The position numbers and the translations under genes are program-made. Positions 13,964-21,965 of a stretch of DNA of 35,011 bases are shown here, in pieces. Within the stretch, counting starts at the first letter, position 1, and the number at the start of each line of letters is the position of its first letter. A model generated the notes under the pieces. The model ran no database searches. It had not been told where the DNA came from and saw only the letters and a list, made by a program, of their open reading frames with translations. Source of the DNA: Spirochaetaceae bacterium. Lineage in GTDB: Bacteria; Spirochaetota; Spirochaetia; DSM-27196; SKKC01. The stretch covers positions 1 through 35,011 of the forward strand of contig SKXQ01000090.1 of the NCBI GenBank assembly GCA_007128315.1, in the 5' to 3' direction.

Positions 13964-15684
13964 CCCGCATGCAGGGCATAGCAGCGAGTAATGGAATCGC
14001 GATTGGCCCTGCGTTCCTCTATCGCGTCGAACTGCCGGAGATACCGGTCAGTTCGGACGCCGATCCCACAGAGGAACTCGAGCGCTTCGAGCAATCCGTC
14101 GATGCGGTCCGAACGCATCTTGAGTCGATTGAAGAACGCAAGCGCGGTCAGATGCACGCGGATAATTTCGAGATTCTCGACGTGCAGAAAGAGCTGCTCT
14201 CCGACGAAGAATACGGAGACAAGATCCGGACGTTGATACGGCATCAGGGCAGGAATGCCGAGGCTGCGGTGCAGGAGGTGACCAAGGCAGTCGTGACTGA
14301 GTTCTCCATGCTGGAGGATGAGTACTTCCGTCAGCGAGCCGCCGATGTCGCAGATCTCGGCAACCGGCTGATTCGCAACCTCATGGACATCGCAGATGTG
14401 GATCTCGGTGATCTGACCGAACCGGTAGTTCTGCTTGCACACGATCTCTCGCCATCCGATACCATAGGGTTCGAACTCGATAAGGTCGCTGCCATGTGCA
14501 CAGAAGCTGGCAGTTCCACGTCGCACACGGCTATAGTCGCCCGAAGCATAGGAATACCTGCGGTTGTGGGCATCGGAACGATGGATGTTCGCGAAGGGGC
14601 GACAATCATTCTCGATGGCAACGAAGGAGTCGCGATCGCCGATCCGGACGATGCAACCCTCGCAGAGTACAGGGAGCGAAAGACCAGAGATGAGAAGAGG
14701 CGCGAAGAACTGCTGGCGAAGGCGGCGTCTCCGGCGATTACGGCAGACGACGTTCACATTCACTGTGTCGCAAACGTCGGCAGCGTCGACTCCGCGCGAA
14801 CCGCTGCGGAATACGGTGCCGACGGTATAGGCCTCCTGCGGAGCGAGTTTCTCTATCTCGAACGCCCCAGGCTGCCCGACGAGGAAGAGCAGTATACAGC
14901 CTTCTCACAGATTGCAGACTGCCTTCCGGACACGACGGTCGTTGTTCGGACGCTTGATGTGGGAGGTGACAAGTCGGTTCCTTCTATTAAAATGCCGAAG
15001 GAAGAAAACCCGTTTCTCGGTCATCGTGCAATACGATTGACACTCGAAGAGCCTGACCTCTTTGAACCGCAGATACGGGCTCTTTTACGCACTGCCGCCG
15101 ACCGTGACGTCCGCATTATGCTGCCCTTCGTGAGCACGCTATCCGAACTGCGAACGGCCCGGGAACGGATCGCTACCATCCATACGTCGATGACCGCACA
15201 CGGAACGGCAGTATGTGACAGTCCAAAAATCGGCATCATGATCGAGATCCCCAGTGCAGCCGTAATGGCCGATGCGTTCGCCCGGGAAGCAGATTTCTTC
15301 AGTATAGGGACGAATGACCTGTGTCAGTACACCATGGCCGCCGATCGCACCAACTCGAAAGTCGCTGAGCTTGCGAATTTTCTCGATCCGGCAGTTCTGT
15401 TTTTGATCAAGAGGAGCATTGACGCCGCGGAGAACGCGGGAATCCCGGTCGCCATGTGCGGGGAGATGGCAGGGTCAGTCATCGCAACCCCCCTTCTGCT
15501 CGGAATGGGTTTGCGGGAGTTCAGTATGTCTCCGTCCCAGCTTCCGGAAATCAAGGATGCCGTTCGCGGGCTGTCAGTAAATGACTGCAGGCCTCTCGTC
15601 GACGAATGCCTCCAATGCGCGACGGCTTCAGACGTCCGGGAAATCCTTCGGAGCTTTCTCGACTCGCGATTGAGCCGTAGGTAA
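13960..15684 (+). CDS. ptsI: Phosphoenolpyruvate-protein phosphotransferase (Enzyme I)
   Basis: A 574-residue Enzyme I of normal length. It begins with GTG 13960, overlapping the HPr stop, in MTRMQGIAASNGIAIGPAF. The HPr-binding helical domain follows. The phospho-histidine motif GSSTSHTAIVARSIGIPAVV places the active His at 189. The C-terminal PEP-binding barrel shows GIGLLRSEFLYL, VVRTLDVGGDKSV, FLGHRAIRL, IGIMIEIPSAAVMAD, FFSIGTNDLCQYTMA and PVAMCGEMAG. There is no N-terminal GAF domain, so it is ordinary EI and not the nitrogen-type PtsP. It is last in the operon. Alternative ATG at 13969 would shorten it by three residues. Confidence 0.95.
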   Translation: MTRMQGIAASNGIAIGPAFLYRVELPEIPVSSDADPTEELERFEQSVDAVRTHLESIEERKRGQMHADNFEILDVQKELLSDEEYGDKIRTLIRHQGRNAEAAVQEVTKAVVTEFSMLEDEYFRQRAADVADLGNRLIRNLMDIADVDLGDLTEPVVLLAHDLSPSDTIGFELDKVAAMCTEAGSSTSHTAIVARSIGIPAVVGIGTMDVREGATIILDGNEGVAIADPDDATLAEYRERKTRDEKRREELLAKAASPAITADDVHIHCVANVGSVDSARTAAEYGADGIGLLRSEFLYLERPRLPDEEEQYTAFSQIADCLPDTTVVVRTLDVGGDKSVPSIKMPKEENPFLGHRAIRLTLEEPDLFEPQIRALLRTAADRDVRIMLPFVSTLSELRTARERIATIHTSMTAHGTAVCDSPKIGIMIEIPSAAVMADAFAREADFFSIGTNDLCQYTMAADRTNSKVAELANFLDPAVLFLIKRSIDAAENAGIPVAMCGEMAGSVIATPLLLGMGLREFSMSPSQLPEIKDAVRGLSVNDCRPLVDECLQCATASDVREILRSFLDSRLSRR

Positions 15685-15752
15685 CTGCTTTCTGCGCATC
15701 CACAAAGGGCCCGCCGATAACGGACGGCGTCAAGGGAGCACGCTCATGGTCG

Positions 15753-15777
15753 GGGCAAGGCGTTGATACGCCTGCCC
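15753..15777. terminator. Hairpin between convergent ptsI and argS
   Basis: GGGC-(A)-AGGCG (15753-15762) pairs with CGCCT-GCCC (15769-15777) around a six-base loop, a nine-pair stem with one bulged A. It sits between two converging genes and may end transcription from both sides, but no T-run follows, so factor-independent termination is doubtful. Nothing else stands out in 15685-15802. Confidence 0.35.
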
Positions 15778-15802
15778 GGCACGTACCAGCGCCCGGATTT
15801 CG

Positions 15803-17548
15803 TTACATTGAATCAAGAAACGGCACCGCAATCAGCGGCAGGCCGCTCCTGAGCAGGGATGCGACACCTTTCGATAACGCGAGGCGACAGCTTCTGACTG
15901 CCTTGTCCTCGTGGGTAACTATGCGATGATCGTGATAATAGCGACTGTAGAGCTTCGCGACCTCATACAGATGACCTGCAATCAGAGTCGGGTTGTACTC
16001 GGCGGCAGCCTGAGCAACAACGCGGGGAAACTCGCCGAGAAGGCGAACGAGTTCCCACTCTTCGTCGAGCTCGAGAACTGAATAGTCGAGCTCGGAGTCT
16101 GAAACCAGATCGGTCTGACTGCTTTTTCGGATCATGCTGCTGATCCGTGCACCAACATACTGCAGATAGGGTCCCGTATTTCCGGTGAAACTGATGGACT
16201 CGGCGGGATCAAAGACCATGTCCTTATTCGGATTAACCATGAGCAGGTAGTAATGCAACGCACCGAGCGCGATCTTTCTGCTTGTTTCATCGACATCGGA
16301 ACTGTCTTCGATCCGTCCTTTGGACTCAATCTCCGTCTTCGCGAGCTGCATGAGCTGGGCAATGAGGTCATCAGCATCGACAACAGTACCTTCGCGGCTT
16401 TTCATTCGGCCACTCGGGAGGTTTACCATCCCGTACGACAGGTGAAACAGGTTTTCAGCCCACGCGTAGCCGAGTCGTTTAAGAACTTCGAACAGCACCT
16501 GAAAATGATAGCGCTGTTCACTCGCGACCACGTACACGAGGCGGTCGAACTCCCAGTCGCGGTGACGGGTGATTGCCGTCCCGATATCCTGCGTGATGTA
16601 CAGACTCGTCCCATCAGCCCGCAGCAGGACTTTTTTGTCCAGATCCGCGTCTTCCAGGTCGACCCAGACAGCACCATCCCCGTCACGATAGAAGACCCCC
16701 GCGTCAACGCCCGAAAGGATCTCCTGTCGACCGGACTTGTAGGTGTCGCTTTCGTAGTACACTGCGTCAAAATGTATGTCCGTCATCTCGTAGGTCTGAT
16801 CGATGCCCGTAATGGTCCACTCGTTCATCTGCTTCCAGAGAGCCATGACGTCCGGGTCACCCTGCTCCCAGCGTCGCAGAAGATCTGAAGCCCGTTGAGG
16901 AGCTTCGGTATCGTCCTTCGCGATCTTCTGATACTCGACATACCAGTCACCGACGAAGTGATCACTCTTTCTGCCTGCAGACTCCGGTGTAGTCCCCTTC
17001 CCCCGTTCAAGATACGCGAGCATGCTCTGACAGATATGTATGCCACGGTTGTTGATCAGATTAACCTGACGCACGTCGGCTCCTGCGGCCTGCAGGATGC
17101 GACTGACGCTTTCGCCGAGCGCATCGTTTCTCAGATGTCCGAGGTGCAGAGGCTTGTTCGTGTTTGGACAGCTGAACTCAACCATGATGCGCTGTCCGCT
17201 CATGGACGCACCTCGACCCCAGCTTTCGGCAGCTGTATTAACCTCTCGAAGTATACGTTTCGTTTCCGCCGGCCTGTCGAAACGGATGTTGAGGTACGGC
17301 CCCGCAACACTTACGTGCTCGTCGTCATCGAGAAGGCGTGACAGGTCCTGTGCAATGACCTGAGGTGAACTGCGAAATACCTTTGCGAATGGGAACAGCG
17401 GAAACGCAAGATCGCCTAGCTGCCGGTTCGGAGGCGTTTCGGCCGCCGGCATAAGATCCTCGACCGGACACTCAACACTCCGCTCGGTAGCAAGTGCATA
17501 CAATGCGTTAATTACCTTCCTGGCCCATGTGTTCTTTATATCTGTCAT
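15803..17548 (-). CDS. argS: Arginyl-tRNA synthetase
   Basis: A 581-residue class I aminoacyl-tRNA synthetase that charges tRNA-Arg. From ATG 17548 it reads MTDIKNTWARKVINALYAL; the open frame further upstream (to 17869) overlaps the pgeF-like gene and is not coding. The N-terminal domain includes LGDLAFPLFPFAKVF. The HIGH motif appears as NTNKPLHLGHLRND (HLGH at 135-138), and the KMSKS equivalent as RMKSREGTVVDADDL. A DALR-type anticodon domain closes the chain (RSCRLALSKGVASLLRSGL). It follows the pgeF-like gene by 13 bases. No good ribosome site precedes the ATG, so coupling to the upstream gene is likely. Confidence 0.93.
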   Translation of the reverse strand: MTDIKNTWARKVINALYALATERSVECPVEDLMPAAETPPNRQLGDLAFPLFPFAKVFRSSPQVIAQDLSRLLDDDEHVSVAGPYLNIRFDRPAETKRILREVNTAAESWGRGASMSGQRIMVEFSCPNTNKPLHLGHLRNDALGESVSRILQAAGADVRQVNLINNRGIHICQSMLAYLERGKGTTPESAGRKSDHFVGDWYVEYQKIAKDDTEAPQRASDLLRRWEQGDPDVMALWKQMNEWTITGIDQTYEMTDIHFDAVYYESDTYKSGRQEILSGVDAGVFYRDGDGAVWVDLEDADLDKKVLLRADGTSLYITQDIGTAITRHRDWEFDRLVYVVASEQRYHFQVLFEVLKRLGYAWAENLFHLSYGMVNLPSGRMKSREGTVVDADDLIAQLMQLAKTEIESKGRIEDSSDVDETSRKIALGALHYYLLMVNPNKDMVFDPAESISFTGNTGPYLQYVGARISSMIRKSSQTDLVSDSELDYSVLELDEEWELVRLLGEFPRVVAQAAAEYNPTLIAGHLYEVAKLYSRYYHDHRIVTHEDKAVRSCRLALSKGVASLLRSGLPLIAVPFLDSM

Positions 17549-17561
17549 AAGAGGACCCGCA

Positions 17562-18317
17562 TTATCGCTGGAAAGGCCCCGCTGCGGCAAGCATGCGGAG
17601 GAAAGCTGTGCTGCCATCACGCCGGTAGCTTCCAAGAAGCGGATTATTGTACGTGCAGCTGGACACGACGCGTGCGTGCGAAACTCCAAGACGTTCAAGC
17701 AGAGTGAGATTCGCTGCTTCCAGGTCGATGAACCACTCCCCTCCGCGCTCGCAGGTAGTGTGTGCTCCAAAGGTTTCCGCGAACACAATCGCACGTTCCC
17801 GTGGTACCGCGTATGCCTGCACCGAGATCGCAGGTCCCAGGACAGCTCGCAGCTGTCCCGGGCGCGCACTCGTGTGCGTGCAGATACCCTGCACGGCCGC
17901 AGTTACGATTCCGGTCCCCTTCCATCCGCTGTGAAGCAACGCCGAAACACCGCTGTCCGGGTGCTCAACGAGGATGGGCATACAGTCGGCAACTGTTACG
18001 CCCGCCCAGCTCGAGCGCCTGTCGAAAAGAATCCCGTCTGCTTCGGGAACCTCCGATGCGAAGGAACCGGATGCTGCCGGCATGCCGGGGACTGCCACCC
18101 AGTTCAGTACAGTCTGACTGTGAACCTGCCGGACCATACGAAAACGATCACGCGCGACCGCGAGCTCTTCGAGATACCGCAGGCGGTGTGGACTGTGAAT
18201 GCCCGAAGGGCCCATGTCTCCGGCCGAAACAAGGCTGAGAAGAAAACCGGGCGACAGTTCTACGGTATCCGGTCGTGGTTTCCGGAGACTGTCGAATGAG
18301 ACATGCGTGATTGTCAT
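17562..18317 (-). CDS. pgeF: PgeF/YfiH-type multicopper-polyphenol-oxidase-fold protein
   Basis: A 251-residue protein. The three metal ligands of the family can be seen: His in RMVRQVHSQT, Cys in VADCMPILVE and His in LLHSGWKGTG. Later come VLGPAIS (where GPCI is more usual), SSCTYNN and SYRRDG. Family members have been assigned as purine nucleoside phosphorylase/adenosine deaminase and as the peptidoglycan editing factor PgeF; the old laccase label is not well supported. The ATG directly follows the TAA of the DUF5312-like gene, and argS follows 13 bases on, so the three form one transcription unit. Confidence 0.85.
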   Translation of the reverse strand: MTITHVSFDSLRKPRPDTVELSPGFLLSLVSAGDMGPSGIHSPHRLRYLEELAVARDRFRMVRQVHSQTVLNWVAVPGMPAASGSFASEVPEADGILFDRRSSWAGVTVADCMPILVEHPDSGVSALLHSGWKGTGIVTAAVQGICTHTSARPGQLRAVLGPAISVQAYAVPRERAIVFAETFGAHTTCERGGEWFIDLEAANLTLLERLGVSHARVVSSCTYNNPLLGSYRRDGSTAFLRMLAAAGPFQR

Positions 18318-20036
18318 TTATGCATCCTGTGTGCTTTCCAGATCGAACAGCCCCGCAAGGGTCTCTTCGACGGCCTTGCAGGAAACGAGGACAGCATCAA
18401 GATTCTTGCGATACTGATCGCTGTTCCTGCCATCGATGGAGTTCAGATTCGACAATGTGTCGTAGGGTCCCCCGACCTCGCCGTAGAGTATGCCGTTCAG
18501 AACCGCACAGACACAGCGCAGAGCCTGAATGGTTTCCGACGCGATCTGCGCCGCAGACTTATGCACGAGTACCAGTGCCTTGCGGCGTTCCGCCTTGCGC
18601 TTCTGAGGATCGGAATAATCCTGTGCGATGCGATGCAGCACGATTCCTGTGGTACCCTCCTCGGATACATCACGACGCAGGCGTCTGATGCGATCAGGTA
18701 TCGTGCGCAAGGTCTCGAATGAGTCGTTGAACTCCGTACGATTGGCATCCTTATAGAACTGACCGTTCACCTGAAGAAGACGAAGTGGACCATGATGCTC
18801 TTTCATGAACACCGTATCGAAGAAGGCCTTCAGAAATCCAAGCGTACCCGCGAACTGACCAGGCTCCCGATCGTCCGAACCGGGATAGTCATTCATGAGC
18901 TGTAGCGTAGTCCCCATGAGCTGTGAACCCCGATTCATGAAAGCCGTGCGTCGCTGACGCGTCACGAAGTCTTTGTGGCTCTTATCAATGTGGTTGTTCC
19001 AGTACCTTTTGATCGTGGCAAACCAGTCTTCGCCTCCACCGGCGCGATCTGGTGAATAGTGAAGCGAGTTCAAAGCGACCCGGGTCAGTGCAATAAGGGG
19101 AATTGTTCTCCCGAACTCGGCAATGACGCCAAGCGAGTGAGACAGGTTCTTAACCCTGTATGTGGATGCATTCTCGTCGTCCTTGTTATCTTCGTCTCCG
19201 GCGTGACTGTCCAGGCGCAGCCAAGAGTACAGAGCACGGATCATAAGGTCCCCGGGGGAAACCCGTAAGCCCTGGAACAGTTCGGAGAGACGTTCAAGGT
19301 ACGGTGCAGCCGACCTGAGAGACGTGCTCTCGACTTCCGTCCCGTGGCTTGCGTGGAACAGGGCAAAGAACTTCGCAAACTCGAACCCTGCGAGCTCTCT
19401 CAGGTTATCGATATATCGTGCGTTCACGTACATTCTCGTGCGGGCGTCGGATGGAATAGCCTGCAAGGTGTCTTCGAGACAGTTCTCCATGTGCCGTTTG
19501 ACGTCTGAATCGCTGTAATCCGGGTGAGCTTCGGCCACCTCGTCGGGATTCATCTCCGTATCAAAGACCGTCCGCGACTCGTAAAACTCCAGCCCGAGGA
19601 GGACGGTAAGAAATTCGCCTTTTCTTATACCGGTTATGGGCCCGAGAAGCGAGGCACAGGACCGCGCGGCTGATTCGAGTTCCCGCACCCGGTTGTACAG
19701 ACCCGGTAAAGCGATCTGCTCACCGACCGAAATCAGGTCCGGTGCGGACTGATCGATCCGTCGAGCGAGCGCCTTGAGCATGTCCCGCTCATACAGATCG
19801 ATCGGCGACACGCTGTAAAAAACCGAGCGGATGAAAAGCCAGAAACGGGTAAGGAAGCCAAGCTGCCGATACCGGTGTTCGACGAGCTCCTGTGCATCGG
19901 AGTACTCGTCCTGTCTATCCTCATCGAGTACCGTGTTACCCTGCGGTTCGATTGACCTGGTGAGTTCGTCGAGAAGCTCCGAACGCTCATCTTCAGAGAT
20001 CTGGGAAACTAGCCGATCGAAAGTCGAATCGGTCAC
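18318..20036 (-). CDS. Large protein of unknown function, DUF5312-like (spirochaete type)
   Basis: A 572-residue, mostly alpha-helical and acidic protein. It starts at GTG 20036 (VTDSTFDRLVSQISEDER) with GGAG ten bases upstream. An N-terminal disordered part (about 25-50) precedes RYRQLGFLTRFWLFIRSVFY, a hydrophobic amphipathic segment that may touch the membrane, and SPIDLYERDMLKALARRID. Central helices include RMYVNARYIDNLRELAGFEF and GDLMIRALYSWLRL. No catalytic motif is recognised. From memory it matches the uncharacterised DUF5312 family of spirochaetes, which supports the taxonomic reading. It leads an operon with the pgeF-like gene and argS and has its own promoter at 20066-20094. Confidence 0.75.
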   Translation of the reverse strand: MTDSTFDRLVSQISEDERSELLDELTRSIEPQGNTVLDEDRQDEYSDAQELVEHRYRQLGFLTRFWLFIRSVFYSVSPIDLYERDMLKALARRIDQSAPDLISVGEQIALPGLYNRVRELESAARSCASLLGPITGIRKGEFLTVLLGLEFYESRTVFDTEMNPDEVAEAHPDYSDSDVKRHMENCLEDTLQAIPSDARTRMYVNARYIDNLRELAGFEFAKFFALFHASHGTEVESTSLRSAAPYLERLSELFQGLRVSPGDLMIRALYSWLRLDSHAGDEDNKDDENASTYRVKNLSHSLGVIAEFGRTIPLIALTRVALNSLHYSPDRAGGGEDWFATIKRYWNNHIDKSHKDFVTRQRRTAFMNRGSQLMGTTLQLMNDYPGSDDREPGQFAGTLGFLKAFFDTVFMKEHHGPLRLLQVNGQFYKDANRTEFNDSFETLRTIPDRIRRLRRDVSEEGTTGIVLHRIAQDYSDPQKRKAERRKALVLVHKSAAQIASETIQALRCVCAVLNGILYGEVGGPYDTLSNLNSIDGRNSDQYRKNLDAVLVSCKAVEETLAGLFDLESTQDA

Positions 20037-20065
20037 CGACTCTGCACTCCACTGTTCATGTGTCC

Positions 20066-20094
20066 ATAGTAGAATTACCGCGTATGCAGGTCAA
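20066..20094 (-). promoter_or_regulatory. Sigma-70-type promoter of the DUF5312-like/pgeF/argS operon
   Basis: On the minus strand TTGACC (20094-20089) and TACTAT (20071-20066) are separated by 17 bases. Transcription would start near 20059, about 23 bases before the GTG at 20036, just long enough to include the GGAG. Confidence 0.6.
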
Positions 20095-20139
20095 ATACCA
20101 TGGATCATCGACGGTCTGCGAAATAATTACGGGTCCGGC

Positions 20140-20167
20140 TTGACATGAACGCGTAGAAATGGAGAAT
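20140..20167 (+). promoter_or_regulatory. Promoter of the leuA-cimA leader
   Basis: A perfect TTGACA (20140-20145) is followed after 16 bases by GAGAAT (20162-20167), four of six matches. Transcription would begin near 20174, only about five bases before the ATG of the leader peptide, so the leader would be translated from an almost leaderless end. Confidence 0.5.
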
Positions 20168-20178
20168 CTGTATCCGAA

Positions 20179-20274
20179 ATGACTGCTGTGTATCAGTTGG
20201 GTATTGCACTACTATCCGGTCTCATTATTCTATCCCTCACTGGGATAGCCGGGTGGAGAGCGCCCCATCGATAG
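20179..20274 (+). CDS. Leu/Ile-rich attenuator leader peptide of the leuA-cimA operon
   Basis: A 31-codon frame, ATG 20179 to TAG 20272-20274, encodes MTAVYQLGIALLSG then LIILSLTGIAGWRAPHR. Six of 31 residues are Leu (three by CTA, which is scarce in the neighbouring genes) and four are Ile, two of them adjacent. It lies between the promoter and a strong intrinsic terminator, upstream of the genes for the committed enzymes of leucine and citramalate-derived isoleucine synthesis. This is the arrangement of classical amino-acid attenuators such as leuL and ilvL. The nearest GGAG is about 14 bases upstream and is probably not transcribed. Translation has not been shown; the call rests on codon content and position. 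Confidence 0.72.
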   Translation: MTAVYQLGIALLSGLIILSLTGIAGWRAPHR

Positions 20275-20320
20275 GCCACGGGCATACGCCGGGCATATCG
20301 GATCAAAGCCGTTCTTCCCC
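20230..20320 (+). promoter_or_regulatory. Alternative RNA pairings of the leu attenuator
   Basis: CTATCCC (20230-20236) and GGGATAG (20242-20248) form a seven-pair hairpin inside the peptide's control codons. GGAGAGCG (20255-20262) can pair with CGTTCTTCC (20310-20318), with one G-U pair and one bulged T, removing the 5' arm of the terminator. A ribosome stalled on the Leu codons near 20230-20238 would leave 20255-20262 free to form this antiterminator; a ribosome that reaches the stop at 20274 would cover it and let the terminator form. The pairing was worked out by hand, without energy calculation. Confidence 0.5.
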
Positions 20321-20342
20321 ATAGGGAGAACGGCTTTTTTTT
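20306..20342 (+). terminator. Intrinsic terminator (attenuator) upstream of leuA
   Basis: AAGCCGTTCT-T-CCC (20306-20319) pairs with GGG-AGAACGGCTT (20324-20336) around a four-base loop, 13 pairs with one bulged T, directly followed by eight T residues (20335-20342). It lies 82 bases before the leuA start and 32 bases after the leader-peptide stop codon. Confidence 0.88.
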
Positions 20343-20423
20343 GGTCCGGTTCCCGGAACAAAACGCTCGCGAAGAGCAACAAAGGATCGGAGGCGAGGAC
20401 CGTCGTTCGATCAGGAGGTGAAG

Positions 20424-21965
20424 ATGGAAAAGGTCGATATTTTTGATACGACATTGCGGGACGGCGAACAGAGTCCTGGTGCGTCCATGGACGTGGAGCA
20501 GAAATTCGAGATTGCCCTGCAACTGGAACGCCTCGGGGCTGATATTATCGAAGCCGGGTTCCCGGTAAGTTCTCCCGCACAGTTCAACGCCTGCAAGCTT
20601 ATCTCCGAACGCGTGCGCGGGTTGAAGGTAGCAGCACTGGCCCGAAGCAACATGAAGGATCTTGACGCGGCAATTGAGGCAACAAAGGATGCCGCTCATC
20701 CCCGCATACATACCTTCATCGGGTCCTCCCCGATACACATGGAGTATAAGCTCAAGAAGACCGAAAGTGAGGTTCTTGAAATGGCCCGCGCGGCGGTCCG
20801 TCACGCCAGATCCAGGGTTGCCGAGGTCGAGTTCTCACCGGAAGATGCTACCCGCAGCGATCTCGAGTTTCTGTACCGCCTCATTGAAACCGTGATCGAC
20901 GAAGGAGCGACCATCATCAACATTCCCGATACGGTAGGGTATTCGGTACCGGACGAAATCCACCGAATGATCACGAGTATCAGAAATAACGTGCCGAACA
21001 TCGACAAGGCCATTCTGTCGATACACTGTCATAACGACCTTGGTCTCGCGGTTGCGAATACACTTGCAGGCATACAGGCGGGGTGCAGACAGGCCGAGGT
21101 GACCATTAACGGCATAGGCGAACGCGCCGGGAATGCCAGTCTCGAAGAGCTCGTCATGGCACTGAACGTCAGAAAAGAGCTTCTCGGTTTCCAGACCCGC
21201 ATCAATACGACCCACATCTATAACACCTGCCGCATGCTCTCGAGCATGATCGGTTTTCCGATCGCCCGGAACAAAGCCGTTGTCGGTGAGAATGCATTCT
21301 CACACGAGGCAGGCATACACCAGCACGGAGTTCTTGCAAACCGGAGCACGTATGAAATCATGACTCCGGAGTCCGTCGGGAGAGACGCATCGAAAATCGT
21401 TCTTGGCCGTCATTCCGGCATGCACGGATTCAGAGGACGCCTCGTCGAACTCGGAATAACGCTCGAAGAGGACGAGCTGAAGCGCGCATACAATCGCTTC
21501 GCGCAGATCGCAGACCGCAAGCGTGAAGTCTTTGACGAAGACCTCTTTGCCATTGTCAGTGATGAACTCGGACATCAGACCAGCGGCTACAGTCTCGATT
21601 ACTTCAGCATTACCAGCGGAAATATCCATGTCCCGACCGCCGGGGTCCGTCTCCGTCTCAACGGTGGCGAACCTGTGGAAGAAGCGGCAACGGGCGACGG
21701 TCCCGTCGATGCGGTGTTCAAGGCCATCGACCGGGTAATTAACGTACCTGCCCGACTTGTCGAGTACAACGTTCACGCCGTTACGCCTGGCAAGCAGGCA
21801 ATGGGAGAAGTGAGTGTATCGCTTGAAATCGAAGGAATCCGTGCTACCGGTCACGGGAGCTCAACCGACATTATCGAGGCAAGTGCACGCGCCTACGTCA
21901 ACGCGCATAACCGCTATTCCGCAATCAGAAACATAAAGGAACAAAGGGAGCTTGACAGCCTATGA
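20424..21965 (+). CDS. leuA: 2-isopropylmalate synthase
   Basis: A 513-residue enzyme of normal length that condenses acetyl-CoA with 2-oxoisovalerate in leucine synthesis. The start is ATG 20424, because AGGAGG lies five bases upstream; a GTG at 20418 is too close to that site. The N-terminal HMGL-like barrel shows DTTLRDGEQSPGASM, AGFPVSSPAQF, the metal-binding SIHCHNDLGLAVANT and GIGERAGNASLEELV. NAFSHEAGIHQHGVL and LGRHSGMHGFR follow. The C-terminal regulatory domain (about 385-510) ends in GHGSSTDIIEASARAYVNAHN, typical of leucine feedback control. Its stop overlaps the cimA start (ATGA). Confidence 0.95.
   Translation: MEKVDIFDTTLRDGEQSPGASMDVEQKFEIALQLERLGADIIEAGFPVSSPAQFNACKLISERVRGLKVAALARSNMKDLDAAIEATKDAAHPRIHTFIGSSPIHMEYKLKKTESEVLEMARAAVRHARSRVAEVEFSPEDATRSDLEFLYRLIETVIDEGATIINIPDTVGYSVPDEIHRMITSIRNNVPNIDKAILSIHCHNDLGLAVANTLAGIQAGCRQAEVTINGIGERAGNASLEELVMALNVRKELLGFQTRINTTHIYNTCRMLSSMIGFPIARNKAVVGENAFSHEAGIHQHGVLANRSTYEIMTPESVGRDASKIVLGRHSGMHGFRGRLVELGITLEEDELKRAYNRFAQIADRKREVFDEDLFAIVSDELGHQTSGYSLDYFSITSGNIHVPTAGVRLRLNGGEPVEEAATGDGPVDAVFKAIDRVINVPARLVEYNVHAVTPGKQAMGEVSVSLEIEGIRATGHGSSTDIIEASARAYVNAHNRYSAIRNIKEQRELDSL

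Noticed and set aside
13906-14763. Open 285-codon minus-strand frame opposite HPr and Enzyme I
   Set aside because: It lies wholly antisense to clearly conserved coding sequence and has no family resemblance.
17549-17869. N-terminal extension of the argS frame
   Set aside because: It overlaps the pgeF-like gene in another frame, contains no synthetase-like sequence and would give an abnormal N-terminus. ATG 17548 gives a normal ArgS.
20251-20262. GGGTGGAGAGCG in the leuA leader, similar to the T-box core sequence
   Set aside because: A T-box for Leu or Ile tRNA should read TGGT to match discriminator A, but here it is TGGA. No stem I or specifier loop fits in the short leader, and the segment lies inside the leader-peptide frame. 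A covariance-model search for T-boxes would settle this; a strong hit would reverse the decision.
20285-20300. Direct repeat CGGGCATA downstream of the leader peptide
   Set aside because: Only two copies of eight bases are present; no sign of a larger array or CRISPR-like structure.
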